From: MFD09286-c1 sp963701015
GTDB lineage: Bacteria > Bacteroidota > Bacteroidia > Bacteroidales > DTGW01
Direction: 5' to 3'
Assembly (NCBI GenBank): GCA_963701015.1
Contig: OY969556.1
Location: forward strand, 3,038,001 to 3,102,000
DNA: 64,000 nt
Below are positions 7,396 through 17,344 of the stretch, piece by piece. Every line of letters starts with the position of its first letter. Within the stretch, counting starts at the first letter, position 1. The notes beneath the pieces were generated by a model. The model was not told where the DNA came from. It ran no database searches and saw only the letters and a program-made list of their open reading frames with translations. The position numbers and the translations under genes were made by a program.

Positions 7396-10074
7396 CTATC
7401 TCATTCCTAAAACACAGGCTTTTTTAAAATCTTTTATTGCGCCGGAAGTGCTTGTTAAAACAATATGTACAATATATATGCCCTGTTGTTGTAATATATG
7501 GTCATCGTTCAATCCATCCCAGGTGAAGGTTGCAGAAGAGCTTAAATAAGTTGAAGAAATTAAATGTCTAACACAAAGTCCTGACGAATTAAAAATGCTT
7601 ATTGTGCAATTGCAATTTGTAATCTCGGGATTCAGGATAATATTTACTACATCGTCCAATCCATCATTATTCGGAGAAAAAATCTCTGGCTTAACAATTA
7701 CCTCGTTTGATCCTTTTATAACCGCATCGGTCTCGGAATTTTCATATCCCGGCGTTGCAAATCCAGCCACTTGCGATGCCGAATGCCAATTCGAACTATT
7801 TTGTGTCGGCCAGTTTGCATTCAACCTTTCCAGTGAAACACCTTCGGATGAGCTTAAAAGTCCGAATTGCATATTATCGGAATATTCAAACTCATCAATT
7901 CTAACACCTGATTTAGTTTCAAGTGCAACTATTCCCTTTTTATCAGGAAATGTAGGAAATCCATCACTTTCAATAATTGAAGTCTTATCTTTTAAGGTAT
8001 AAAATTTCTTCTGGTTGGCAATGTTATCGGTTACAGCCAGATAACTTCCCGGAAACAATAGCAAGCCATTATCAGCCACAGAAGTAAAGGAACCTACAGA
8101 ACCTCCTGTAGTATCAATATTTTCAATTAAAAGCGAACCTGCATCTATTACTTTAGCCGATCGGTTATAAATTTCCACAAATCGTGAACCATATGGAAAG
8201 GGATTATAAAGCACTTCATTAATCACCAAATCGAAACTATCAGGAATCACAGGAAGTTGCAGAGGTACATATATATCATTAGTAAGTTGGTTCCCCGAAC
8301 AATCACAAATATTATTTTTAATTTGAAGTTTATAAGTTATTCCATTTTCAAGTTCCTTTTTAAGTTTTAAGGCAATTGAAGAAAAATCATTTCCTGTTAA
8401 ATATAGTTTCAAAGGACAACCTATCCCATAATCAATTGAGAAATTAGAAGTATCATCAATTGAACTGAAACCAAGTGGTTCGGAGAATTTCAAAATTATA
8501 CTATCATTTGCCGGAATAAATACATGAAAAAGTTCTGTATTAATGTCATCCGGATTGTTTCTGGAAACGCTATTCATTCTTCCGGGTGTTCCACCACACT
8601 TATCAGTAGAAGGCGCCCAATTTACACTTCCTCCGCAAGGATTATTTGTATCAATCATTTCAAGCGACCAACCACCTGAATTTTTGTAAACGTCATTATA
8701 CCAGCTATCTGAATAGTTAACAAATGAAATCACTTTACCTTTGGAATCTTCAAGTTTAAGGCTTGTGCCGGTATTGTTTAAAATAAACGGATCGTGCCAA
8801 CATGCAACCGCACTGCCATATTTTTTAAATGCTGATAACGCTGAATCGCTGCAAAGAATGAGATAATCGTAAGGTAAAATTATTTTGTTGGGCAAAGTTT
8901 CAATGCTGCTTTTAATTATCAATTTCCAATTTTCAATATTCACCGAATGTGCAGAACGGTTATATAATTCGATATATTCGAATGGCGGAAGTCCAACTGA
9001 AGGAACAGGATTAGCCATAATTTCCGAAATTAAAACGTCATAGGGTTGTGTTTCAAAATAATTCAGCCCAAAAGTAATGGACTGCATAGTATTTCCGGCC
9101 AAATCAATTATACCTGAAAAGTCAATCCAAATAGTTGAATCAACTTTTGCTGAATTCTTAAGATATAATTCAACACTTTTATTATCGGCGATTTTTATTG
9201 AATCAATTGAATTGGATGATTTTTCGAGAAAAAAATCCTTTGCTACTACTGAAGTTGCTTCAATAGGTTCGCTAAACTCAATTTTAATTATTTTGTCATT
9301 AATAAAATATAGCGAATCAACAATTGGAGAAATGGTATCGTCAATAAAGTTGGCTTTAATCTGAACATCATCTGCCCAAAATTTTCTGTCCTGCGATGAA
9401 GAATATTTGTAATAAAAACCAAAATAGTCAGGCTGAGGAAAATATGAAATAATGCCCGATCCAACAGTTTTCAACTTCGAAGAATCTCCACAAGCAGATA
9501 CTTTAAGAATCCAATTATAGTTTGGGAACCTTTGAACAACAATTAAAGCAGAAGAATCTCCAACTGATGATTCCCAATTTAAATTGCTTTGCAATGTTAT
9601 GGTTGAAACGCCATCATCTATTTTCCATATTTTCAAAAAATCATCACTGCCTGTAAAATTTACACCTATAACTAATGCCGAAATATTGCTCCCTGGAAAC
9701 ATTAAGGATGCGTTTTCATCGGCCAGTAAAAATGCAGCCCAATTGTTTGAAGAAGAAGGATTGTAGCCATGTTTTACTCGGAAACTCCATTGGATAGTAT
9801 CATATTCATTGGGTTTTTTCTTATATGCAATTGAAATCTGATCGTTACCTGCCTGAGGATTATCAAATGACTGATGCAATGAATATTTGCCAACAATAGG
9901 GTTTGTACCTGAAATTTCCCAATGTCCTGAATCACTTTGTTGCCATAAATTTAGTCCATTGTTTTCAAAATTAAAGTTCAATTGAGAAAAATTATTTTGA
10001 ACAAAAAATATTAATATCCAGAAAGTTGTCAGAAAAATTTGAATATATTTTCTACCCAATTGATTTTCTATCAT
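7396..10074 (-). CDS. Large secreted lamin-tail-domain protein with gliding-associated/FlgD-like C-terminus
   Basis: A protein of 892 residues with an N-terminal signal (ending near FFVQNNFSQ). A jelly-roll-like N-terminal domain (GNDQISIAYKK; KFWADDVQI) is followed by an SbsA-type Ig-like domain (KIIKIEFSEPI), then two lamin-tail (LTD) domains around LISEIMANPVPSVGLPPFEY and LVINEVLYNPFPYGSRFVEI. A second Ig-like segment (DSIILKFSEPL) separates them. The last 90 or so residues start with PEIFSPNNDGLDD and hold WDGLNDD, typical of the gliding-motility-associated C-terminal domain of T9SS cargo. It is expected to be exported to the cell surface through T9SS. Its ligand or function is unknown. 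Confidence 0.75.
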   Translation of the reverse strand: MIENQLGRKYIQIFLTTFWILIFFVQNNFSQLNFNFENNGLNLWQQSDSGHWEISGTNPIVGKYSLHQSFDNPQAGNDQISIAYKKKPNEYDTIQWSFRVKHGYNPSSSNNWAAFLLADENASLMFPGSNISALVIGVNFTGSDDFLKIWKIDDGVSTITLQSNLNWESSVGDSSALIVVQRFPNYNWILKVSACGDSSKLKTVGSGIISYFPQPDYFGFYYKYSSSQDRKFWADDVQIKANFIDDTISPIVDSLYFINDKIIKIEFSEPIEATSVVAKDFFLEKSSNSIDSIKIADNKSVELYLKNSAKVDSTIWIDFSGIIDLAGNTMQSITFGLNYFETQPYDVLISEIMANPVPSVGLPPFEYIELYNRSAHSVNIENWKLIIKSSIETLPNKIILPYDYLILCSDSALSAFKKYGSAVACWHDPFILNNTGTSLKLEDSKGKVISFVNYSDSWYNDVYKNSGGWSLEMIDTNNPCGGSVNWAPSTDKCGGTPGRMNSVSRNNPDDINTELFHVFIPANDSIILKFSEPLGFSSIDDTSNFSIDYGIGCPLKLYLTGNDFSSIALKLKKELENGITYKLQIKNNICDCSGNQLTNDIYVPLQLPVIPDSFDLVINEVLYNPFPYGSRFVEIYNRSAKVIDAGSLLIENIDTTGGSVGSFTSVADNGLLLFPGSYLAVTDNIANQKKFYTLKDKTSIIESDGFPTFPDKKGIVALETKSGVRIDEFEYSDNMQFGLLSSSEGVSLERLNANWPTQNSSNWHSASQVAGFATPGYENSETDAVIKGSNEVIVKPEIFSPNNDGLDDVVNIILNPEITNCNCTISIFNSSGLCVRHLISSTYLSSSATFTWDGLNDDHILQQQGIYIVHIVLTSTSGAIKDFKKACVLGMR

Positions 10075-10122
10075 TAATTTTGAATTTGCCAGGTTTTAGT
10101 TCTTCTAAAATCATAAATTTAG

Positions 10123-10130
10123 TAATTTTG
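10123..10130 (+). promoter_or_regulatory. Bacteroidota-type -7 element for asd
   Basis: TAATTTTG matches the TAnnTTTG -7 consensus of Bacteroidota and lies 33 nt before the asd start. No convincing TTG -33 box at normal spacing was seen. Confidence 0.45.
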
Positions 10131-10163
10131 TAGCTTCTTAAAATAAAAAACAGTATAAAAATT

Positions 10164-11171
10164 ATGAAAGTTGCTATTGTAGGTGTTAGCGGTGCGGTAG
10201 GACAAGAATTCCTGAAAGTTTTGGACGAAAGGAATTTTGCCGCAGATGAATTGGTTTTGTTTGGTTCTGCACGAAGTGCAGGCACCAGTTATAATTACAA
10301 AGGAAAAAACATTACAGTAAAGGAACTCAAGCATAATGATGATTTTAAGGGAATAGATATAGCTTTAACCTCAGCTGGTGCTGGTACATCGAAAGAATTT
10401 GTTGCCGATATAACAAAGTTTGGTGCAGTTATGATTGACAATTCAAGTGCATTCCGCATGGAAAATGATGTTCCTTTGGTTGTTCCAGAAGTAAACCCAA
10501 TGGATTGCAAAAACCGACCAAGAAATATTATCGCAAATCCAAATTGTTCAACAATTATAATGGTTGTTGCTTTAAAGCCTATTCAGGATTTGTCAAAAAT
10601 CAAAAGAATCCATGTGGCAACATACCAAGCTGCAAGTGGAGCGGGAGCTGCCGCAATGGACGAGCTTCAAACCCAGATAAAACAAGTAATAGATAATAAA
10701 CCTGTAACTATTGATAAATTCAAATATCAATTGGCCTATAATTTAATTCCTCAAATTGATGTTTTCCTTGATAATGATTACACAAAAGAGGAAATGAAAA
10801 TGCACAATGAAACCCGTAAAATTATGCACTCCGACATGAATGTAAGCGCAACGGTAGTTCGCGTACCCGTTTTAAGAGCACATTCTGAGGCGGTGTGGGT
10901 TGAAACCGAAAAAGATTTAACCGTAGAACAAGTGAAAGCAGCAATGGCTAAAGCCGAAGGATTGATTGTTGAAGACGATCCGAAAACAAGCAAATACCCA
11001 ATGCCATTATTTGTTGCCGGTAAAGATCCTGTTTATGTTGGAAGAATTAGAAAAGACATTTCAAATTCAAACGGAATTGCATTTTGGTGCGTAGGCGACC
11101 AGATTAAAAAAGGCGCTGCACTCAATGCAGTGCAAATTGCAGAATTCATGATTAAAAACAGATTGTTATAA
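10164..11171 (+). CDS. asd: Aspartate-semialdehyde dehydrogenase
   Basis: The 335-residue protein matches the family along its length. It has an N-terminal NADP-binding motif [10 protein letters not shown] (7-16) and the catalytic C128 in NPNCST, followed by the [14 protein letters not shown] segment. It reduces aspartyl-phosphate to aspartate semialdehyde, the branch point to lysine/diaminopimelate, threonine and methionine. That also supplies meso-diaminopimelate for the murE product encoded in this window. The gene is monocistronic, with a -7 element upstream and a strong terminator immediately downstream. Confidence 0.95.
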   Translation: MKVAIVGVSGAVGQEFLKVLDERNFAADELVLFGSARSAGTSYNYKGKNITVKELKHNDDFKGIDIALTSAGAGTSKEFVADITKFGAVMIDNSSAFRMENDVPLVVPEVNPMDCKNRPRNIIANPNCSTIIMVVALKPIQDLSKIKRIHVATYQAASGAGAAAMDELQTQIKQVIDNKPVTIDKFKYQLAYNLIPQIDVFLDNDYTKEEMKMHNETRKIMHSDMNVSATVVRVPVLRAHSEAVWVETEKDLTVEQVKAAMAKAEGLIVEDDPKTSKYPMPLFVAGKDPVYVGRIRKDISNSNGIAFWCVGDQIKKGAALNAVQIAEFMIKNRLL

Positions 11172-11191
11172 TTTAATAAAGTGTAAATATT

Positions 11192-11218
11192 AAAAAGCCC
11201 GGAATTCCCGGGCTTTTT
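11192..11218 (+). terminator. Rho-independent terminator after asd
   Basis: A perfect 11-bp stem (AAAAAGCCCGG with CCGGGCTTTTT) with loop AATTC begins 21 nt after the asd stop. It is strong and nearly symmetrical, so it could also stop leftward transcription coming through tRNA-His. Confidence 0.9.
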
Positions 11219-11253
11219 AATTGAACGGTTGTCAAATTAATGTTTTAAAATTG

Positions 11254-11328
11254 GGTGGAAGATGGGGTTCGAACCCACGACCAACGGAACCACAATCCGC
11301 TACTCTAACCAGCTGAGCTACATCCACC
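11254..11328 (-). tRNA. tRNA-His (GTG)
   Basis: The minus strand folds as a cloverleaf. The anticodon loop is TTGTGGT with anticodon GTG, closed by GCGGA/TCCGT. The T-arm is GTGGG-TTCGAAC-CCCAT, and T8-A9-GCTC starts the D-arm. An extra 5' G(-1) opposite C73 is the tRNA-His identity element. CCA is not fully encoded (CAA follows). The acceptor stem GTGGATG/CTTCCAC has one T-T mismatch at pair 6:67. Confidence 0.93.
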
Positions 11329-11514
11329 GTAAATTGTGGGTGCAAATTTAATTAAATATTTTTTTGATAAACATAATTTTTGAAATTATTTAAACATGCT
11401 GTAAAATGGGAAAAAAGATACCTTTGTTATAATAGATAAAACAATTTTTATTTAATTTTTCAGTTAAATTCAATTGCCTATTTACATTTTAAAGTTGTAT
11501 AAAATTATTTTGTA

Positions 11515-12861
11515 TTGAATAACAAACCTACCATTAATAATATTTTTGGGTTGCAGGTATTTCAAGTACTGCGGTTTGTTTCGTTTTTAATTATCAGCAT
11601 TGTTTTTACTAAAAGTACACTTTCGCTAAAAGATATTGGCGACTTTGAATTATTACTTTTTATAGCCAGTGCAATAAGCTTTTTTTGGGTTACCGGCATT
11701 ATACAATCATTATTACCCTTATTTAATAACAACAACAGTTATCCTTTTCGAAAATATCAAATGCGACAAAAATCGCCTGAGATTTTTAATGCATTTTTAT
11801 TACTTCTTTTTATTAGCGTTTTGTTAGTAATAATAGGATTTATTGTAATAAAAAGAATTCAGGTTTATAAAGGTGGTGAACCATTACCTTACAGGAATTA
11901 TTTCTTACTATATACTTTATTAAGTAATCCGGCTTGTTTGGTTGAATACATTTACTTATTATACAATAAAGCCAGAAAAATACTAATATATGGTTTCATT
12001 ACTTTTAGTTTGCAGGTTATATTAGTTATATATCCAGTAGTAATTGGATATGGCATAAAATCAGGTATTATAGGACTTTTATTTGTAACCTTAATAAGAT
12101 TTATATGGCTGATTGTTTTAATACGAAGATATTCTGAAGTGAAAATTTCATGGCCTTATTTAAAAGAACATATAACACTAGCAACTCCATTAATAATAAG
12201 CACCTTATTAAGTGGGTCATTTCAATATATCGATGGAATAATTGTTTCGGCAAAATTTGCTCCTGATAAATTTGCAATATTCAGATATGGAGCCAAAGAA
12301 ATGCCATTGGTTGTATCGCTTGCCGTTGGGCTTAACAATGCAATGTTAACACAATTTCGTAATATGCAAAATTTAAAAACTGCATTATTCAATTTGCGAA
12401 AACGTTCATTGCGTTTGATGCATATTTTATTTCCTATGTCATTTATACTATTGCTATTTAGTAACCGAATTTTCCCAACATTATTCACTGAACGCTTTGA
12501 CCAAAGTTCTGATATTTTCATGGTTTATATTTTGTTAATTATCAGCAGGCTTGTTTTTCCGCAAACAATTCTAATTGGATTGAAAAAAACAAAAGTGGTA
12601 ATGTTTGCGTCAATATTAGAAATAATTCTTAATGTCGGACTCACTATATTAATGATACCAACCTATGGAATTGTTGGTGTAGCAGTTTCTACAATTATTA
12701 TATTTATTCTCGAGAAATTAATATTAATTGGTTATAATTTTTTCAAACTAAAAATAAACCCGTTCGATTATATACCAGTTGCATGGTACCTGGTTTATAC
12801 GGCTGCAATTGTTGTTTTATTCGTATTAATTGACCATAGAATTATTATGGTTAGAACCTAA
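11515..12861 (+). CDS. MOP-family polysaccharide flippase (Wzx-like)
   Basis: A 448-residue integral membrane protein with about 12-14 hydrophobic helices and the layout of oligosaccharide flippases of the MATE/MOP superfamily. Examples are an N-terminal FLIISIVFTKSTLSLKDIGDFELLLF-like segment and the late PTYGIVGVAVSTIIIFILEK segment. It would flip lipid-linked glycans across the inner membrane. The start chosen is TTG, which gives the whole first helix; no upstream ATG fits. No glycosyltransferase gene lies beside it, so the substrate cannot be inferred. About 140 nt separate it from the following regulator gene on the same strand. Confidence 0.8.
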   Translation: MNNKPTINNIFGLQVFQVLRFVSFLIISIVFTKSTLSLKDIGDFELLLFIASAISFFWVTGIIQSLLPLFNNNNSYPFRKYQMRQKSPEIFNAFLLLLFISVLLVIIGFIVIKRIQVYKGGEPLPYRNYFLLYTLLSNPACLVEYIYLLYNKARKILIYGFITFSLQVILVIYPVVIGYGIKSGIIGLLFVTLIRFIWLIVLIRRYSEVKISWPYLKEHITLATPLIISTLLSGSFQYIDGIIVSAKFAPDKFAIFRYGAKEMPLVVSLAVGLNNAMLTQFRNMQNLKTALFNLRKRSLRLMHILFPMSFILLLFSNRIFPTLFTERFDQSSDIFMVYILLIISRLVFPQTILIGLKKTKVVMFASILEIILNVGLTILMIPTYGIVGVAVSTIIIFILEKLILIGYNFFKLKINPFDYIPVAWYLVYTAAIVVLFVLIDHRIIMVRT

Positions 12862-13004
12862 AAAATTGTTTATTCTTATTTATTTCGAAAATATCAATCA
12901 TTTATTATACTTTCACACTTTTAAATTGTCAAATTGCGTGATAATTTAACATAGAAAATGATTCATATTATTTACTTTTAGTAGCAATTTTATTGAATAG
13001 TTAA

Positions 13005-16000
13005 ATGAGGAAAATAATAATATTAACTAGTATTTTAATAATTCAATTTAATTCTTTCGAGAGTAACCTATTTGCTGACAATATTAAATTTGAAAACTTC
13101 TCATTTGAAAATGGTCTCGAAGCGTCAAATGTATTTTCCATTTTTCAAGATTCAAGAGGCTTTATATGGATAGGAACAAATAAAGGTTTGTTCAGGCACG
13201 ATGGTTATAGCTTTAAAAGACCGTTCAGCGAAAATAATAATCTTGAATTAGCCGATATGGAAGTTAAAGCGATTGCTGAAGACAATCAACATCGCTTATG
13301 GATTGGATGTTATGGCTATGGTTTACTTTGTTACGATCTTGAAAATGAAAAATTTATTCCAATTACATTTAATATAAACTTTAGTAATAAAATAAATAAA
13401 ATTATAATTGATGCCCAACAATTTATTTGGGTAGCTACAGATAAAGGATTGGTAAAAATAAATCCACTAAACGACTCAAATAAAGATTATAATTTAAATG
13501 CTGAAATTCATTATCCGCTAAAACAAAGCATAAATATTGTACATGAAAATATAATAGATGAACTCTATGAAGATAGTTTTGATAACGGGCGATACCTTTG
13601 GTTAGGAACTGATGGTGGACTTATTCGGTTTGATAAAAACACCAATCTGTTTTTATTTTTAAATACCAGGCCACAAAACGCAATTCGTCAAATTGTGAAT
13701 TATAGCGCCGAAAAATTATTGGTTGGAAGTTGGGATGGTGGCGTATTTCTAATAAACAGAAACACTTGTACAAAAACATCTGACGAATGGATAGATAAAG
13801 TAAATAGCTTTATAGGTAATACCAGGGTTAATTCAATGATTATGGACAATGACCATAAAATTTGGATTGGGACTATCAATTCAGGATTATATATTTTATC
13901 GAGAAAGCCCGATGGAAATATTAATATACAAAACTATAAAAAAGGGACGCAGTTGCCTCAATCTTTTTATTCTGATTTTGTTAACACATTTTATTTAGAT
14001 AAGCAACATGTAATGTGGATTGGAACTACATCAGCAGGTTTAGTTAAAATGACTTCAAAATCGAATGAAATAGAAACATTACGTATTAAATCAAATAACG
14101 ATGTAAATATTGTTACTAATTATCAATCGCTTTATTTATCCATTGATAAAAATAATGTTTGGGTTGGTACTTCTGGTAACGGTTTGCTTCTGTATAACCC
14201 GGATAGTAAAAAAAGCCTGCATTTCACAGCCGATCCAGATTCAAAAATAAAATTGCCTTCGAATTATATACCGTTTTGCATGCAGGACAAAAAAGGAAAT
14301 CTTTGGTTTGTAGAACAAGGTAAAGGAATATATTTCATTCCATCGAATAAGTTAAAAGATATATCACCAGACAATCCTTTGGTAAATCAAATAATCCCAA
14401 TTGAAATAAACCCGCTTATTTCTACCGAAATATATCACGACCAATATATAATGCAGGTTTATAATGACAATGAAGGTCGGATTTGGATTGGCACCTGGAC
14501 TGCATTGCATTGCATTACATTTACAGGTGATGTAAGTAATGCAAGAAATATATCTGATATTGAGAAAAATTCAAGTGTGAAAACATTTTTTTCGCCTAAA
14601 CAATCATTAATAAAAAATTTTTATTTTTCTCCAGTATTTGCTATAGTTGAAGATGCCTATAAAAACATGTGGATTGGAACTCGAAATGACGGGCTGTTAA
14701 AATTAACATTTGCTGCAGACGGAAAATTTAATACTACATTTTATAGCGCATCTCATGGATTAAATAGTAAACAGGTATTTGATTTATATGTTGACAGGGA
14801 CAAAAGGCTATGGGTTGCCACTAATTCCGGATTATATCTTTTTAATTATGGTAAAAATGAATTCCGGCGTTTTTCAGAATCCATGGGCTTGGCAAACGAC
14901 AATGTAATAGGAATTATACAAGATAAAAATTCAAATATATGGATTTCAAGCTCCGATGGTATATCACTTATAAACCTTAAAAGGAATTCGATTAAAAGCT
15001 ATTATTTTATTGAAAATTACGGGTTAAATCAATATAATGTGAATGCGCGAGTTGCATTTTCAAATGGACAAATAATGTTTGGCTCAAATGATGGACTTAT
15101 TCGTTTTCATCCCGATTCCGTTTTCAAAAGCACATATATACCTCCGATTTATTTTACTGATATTAGAATAAATAATACATCGGTATATAAAGGTCAAAAA
15201 TTAAATGGAACAGTTATTACTTCACAAAACTCATGTATTACCAATAAAATTACCGTACCCTATAACAATATTATAACACTTGAATTTGCTGCACTTGACT
15301 ATACTTATCCGCAAAGAAACCACTATAGATATATGCACGAAGGTGCCGATCATGAATGGGTTGTATTAAATTCTAATCAAAGAAATATAACACTATCTAA
15401 CCTTTCAAAAGGAACATATAAAATAATAATAAGTGGATCAAATGCCGAAGGTGTTTGGAATCCCTCTGATAAAATAATATCTATTAAAGTGCTTCCGCCC
15501 TGGTGGCAATCAAATCCGGCAATTGTAATATATTTTATTATACTATTAGGTATAATGTTATTATATCGTCAATTTATGTTCAAAATTGCTGAAGAAAAAA
15601 GTGAATTAGAACGCGAACGATTTGAAAGAAAAAAAGTTGAAGAAATGAATATAATCCGTAATCACTTCTTTACAAATGTTTCACATGAATGTCGTACTCC
15701 ATTAACATTGATTATTAATCCACTCGAAAAATTATCAACCTCAACCAAACTTGATACTCCAGAACTTGATCAAATAAAATTAAGTTATAAAAATAGCAAA
15801 CGGTTATTACGACTTATTGATGAATTAATGGATTTTAGTAAGCTCGAGAATAATACCTTACGACTAGCTATTCAGGAAGTAAATTTAGTTTCATTTACCA
15901 AAAATGTTTGCAATTATTTTAATGATCAAATTTTACAACAGAAAATAAATTTTCAGATTATATCAAATAATGAGAATATAAACGCCTGGATAGATACCAA

Positions 16001-17219
16001 TAAATTTGAAAAGGTAATTTTTAATTTATTGTCGAATGCTTTTAAATACACTCCTGCCAATGGTTCAATAAGTGTCGATATTGATAATTCAAATATCCAT
16101 GAATTAAATATTTCAATTTCAAATACTGGTCCGGGTATCGAGGAAAGTGAGATTGATAAAATATTTCAACGTTATTACCAGGTTAACTTTTCAATAAATA
16201 AGCAAATTGCCGGTACTGGAATCGGACTCTCCATGGTTAAGAGCTATGTCGAACTTCATCATGGTATTATTGATGTTACAAGTGAACCAGGGAAAATTAC
16301 TTGCTTTAAAATTACAATTCCTTCAGGTAACAGACATTTCAGTAAAGATGATATTTTATCCTCAAATGCAGCGTTACAGGAACAAAAAAATTTATATGAA
16401 GATTCTACAGGTCTTCTAATTGAAAACAAATTAAACCATGAACAAACTTCCGGAACAATTTTAATTGTTGAAGATAATATAGAAATAAGAAATTACCTTA
16501 AACAGGAATTATCTCATTTATTCAATATTTTCGAAGCAATAGATGGACAGGATGGAATTGATAAAGCGATAGAATTGAACCCCGATTTAATTATTTCAGA
16601 TTTAATAATGCCTGTTTGTGGTGGAATTGAACTTTGCAAGAAACTCAAAAATGATATAACAACTTCACATATCCCAATAATATTACTTACTGCAAAAGCT
16701 GAAATTGAAAGCCAGATTGAAGGTCTTGAAGTTGGCGCCGATGTATATTTGACCAAACCTTTTAATGTAAGGTTTCTTGAAGCGCAGATTTTAAGACTAA
16801 TTGAGTCACGCGAAAATGTTTACAAAAAATTCGCAAAAGAAAATCATTTTGTACCGGGTGAAATAGCTAAAAGCACAATCGATCAGGAATTCCTTAATAA
16901 GGTGCTTGAATTTATTGAAAAAAATATTGCAGAACCTGAATTAAATGTTGAGCAACTTTCATCGAATGTTGCCTTAAGCCGAATACAGGTTTACAGGAAG
17001 ATTAAAGCAATTTCAGGCCAATCACCGGTTGAATTTATAAGAACCATAAGATTAAAAAAGGCGGCTACATTAATTATGGAAAACAAATTAAATTATTCCG
17101 AAATAGCATTTGAAACTGGATTTGCAACAGCGTCGTATTTTACACGTTGTTTTAAAGAACATTTTGGTAAAACGCCAACTGAATATGCAAATGAATTTAG
17201 ATCGAAACCAATTAATTAA
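13005..17219 (+). CDS. Hybrid two-component system protein (propeller sensor, kinase, receiver, AraC)
   Basis: The 1404-residue single-chain regulator begins with a signal peptide. About 14 two-component-regulator propeller repeats follow (recurrent WIGT, LWIG, LWVAT blades, about 30-720), then a Y_Y_Y domain and one membrane helix near residue 845. A HisKA domain has H894 in SHECRTP, the ATPase domain has its N and G boxes (GTGIGLSMV), the receiver has D1199 in ISDLIMP, and the C-terminus is an AraC helix-turn-helix (ASYFTRCFKEHFGKTPTEYA). The class senses periplasmic glycans and activates polysaccharide-utilisation genes. No SusC/SusD or glycosidase gene is adjacent, so its target locus is unknown. 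Confidence 0.93.
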   Translation: MRKIIILTSILIIQFNSFESNLFADNIKFENFSFENGLEASNVFSIFQDSRGFIWIGTNKGLFRHDGYSFKRPFSENNNLELADMEVKAIAEDNQHRLWIGCYGYGLLCYDLENEKFIPITFNINFSNKINKIIIDAQQFIWVATDKGLVKINPLNDSNKDYNLNAEIHYPLKQSINIVHENIIDELYEDSFDNGRYLWLGTDGGLIRFDKNTNLFLFLNTRPQNAIRQIVNYSAEKLLVGSWDGGVFLINRNTCTKTSDEWIDKVNSFIGNTRVNSMIMDNDHKIWIGTINSGLYILSRKPDGNINIQNYKKGTQLPQSFYSDFVNTFYLDKQHVMWIGTTSAGLVKMTSKSNEIETLRIKSNNDVNIVTNYQSLYLSIDKNNVWVGTSGNGLLLYNPDSKKSLHFTADPDSKIKLPSNYIPFCMQDKKGNLWFVEQGKGIYFIPSNKLKDISPDNPLVNQIIPIEINPLISTEIYHDQYIMQVYNDNEGRIWIGTWTALHCITFTGDVSNARNISDIEKNSSVKTFFSPKQSLIKNFYFSPVFAIVEDAYKNMWIGTRNDGLLKLTFAADGKFNTTFYSASHGLNSKQVFDLYVDRDKRLWVATNSGLYLFNYGKNEFRRFSESMGLANDNVIGIIQDKNSNIWISSSDGISLINLKRNSIKSYYFIENYGLNQYNVNARVAFSNGQIMFGSNDGLIRFHPDSVFKSTYIPPIYFTDIRINNTSVYKGQKLNGTVITSQNSCITNKITVPYNNIITLEFAALDYTYPQRNHYRYMHEGADHEWVVLNSNQRNITLSNLSKGTYKIIISGSNAEGVWNPSDKIISIKVLPPWWQSNPAIVIYFIILLGIMLLYRQFMFKIAEEKSELERERFERKKVEEMNIIRNHFFTNVSHECRTPLTLIINPLEKLSTSTKLDTPELDQIKLSYKNSKRLLRLIDELMDFSKLENNTLRLAIQEVNLVSFTKNVCNYFNDQILQQKINFQIISNNENINAWIDTNKFEKVIFNLLSNAFKYTPANGSISVDIDNSNIHELNISISNTGPGIEESEIDKIFQRYYQVNFSINKQIAGTGIGLSMVKSYVELHHGIIDVTSEPGKITCFKITIPSGNRHFSKDDILSSNAALQEQKNLYEDSTGLLIENKLNHEQTSGTILIVEDNIEIRNYLKQELSHLFNIFEAIDGQDGIDKAIELNPDLIISDLIMPVCGGIELCKKLKNDITTSHIPIILLTAKAEIESQIEGLEVGADVYLTKPFNVRFLEAQILRLIESRENVYKKFAKENHFVPGEIAKSTIDQEFLNKVLEFIEKNIAEPELNVEQLSSNVALSRIQVYRKIKAISGQSPVEFIRTIRLKKAATLIMENKLNYSEIAFETGFATASYFTRCFKEHFGKTPTEYANEFRSKPIN

Positions 17220-17309
17220 TTAACACTTTCGATTCATTTACTGGTTACCACAATAAATGTCTATTTAATTTTTTAACCCAATGAACACAAATTCAATTTG
17301 TAAATTGTT

Positions 17310-17317
17310 TACTTTTG
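17310..17317 (+). promoter_or_regulatory. -7 element upstream of mrp
   Basis: TACTTTTG is a full match to TAnnTTTG, placing transcription start about 20 nt before the mrp ATG at 17345. No clear -33 box was seen at standard spacing. Confidence 0.45.
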
Positions 17318-17344
17318 CCTAATGTTTATTTAGTTTAAATTAAT

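Noticed and set aside
7595..8002. 135-codon plus-strand ORF
   Set aside because: It is antisense to the C-terminal part of the lamin-tail protein, whose own frame shows clear domain motifs.
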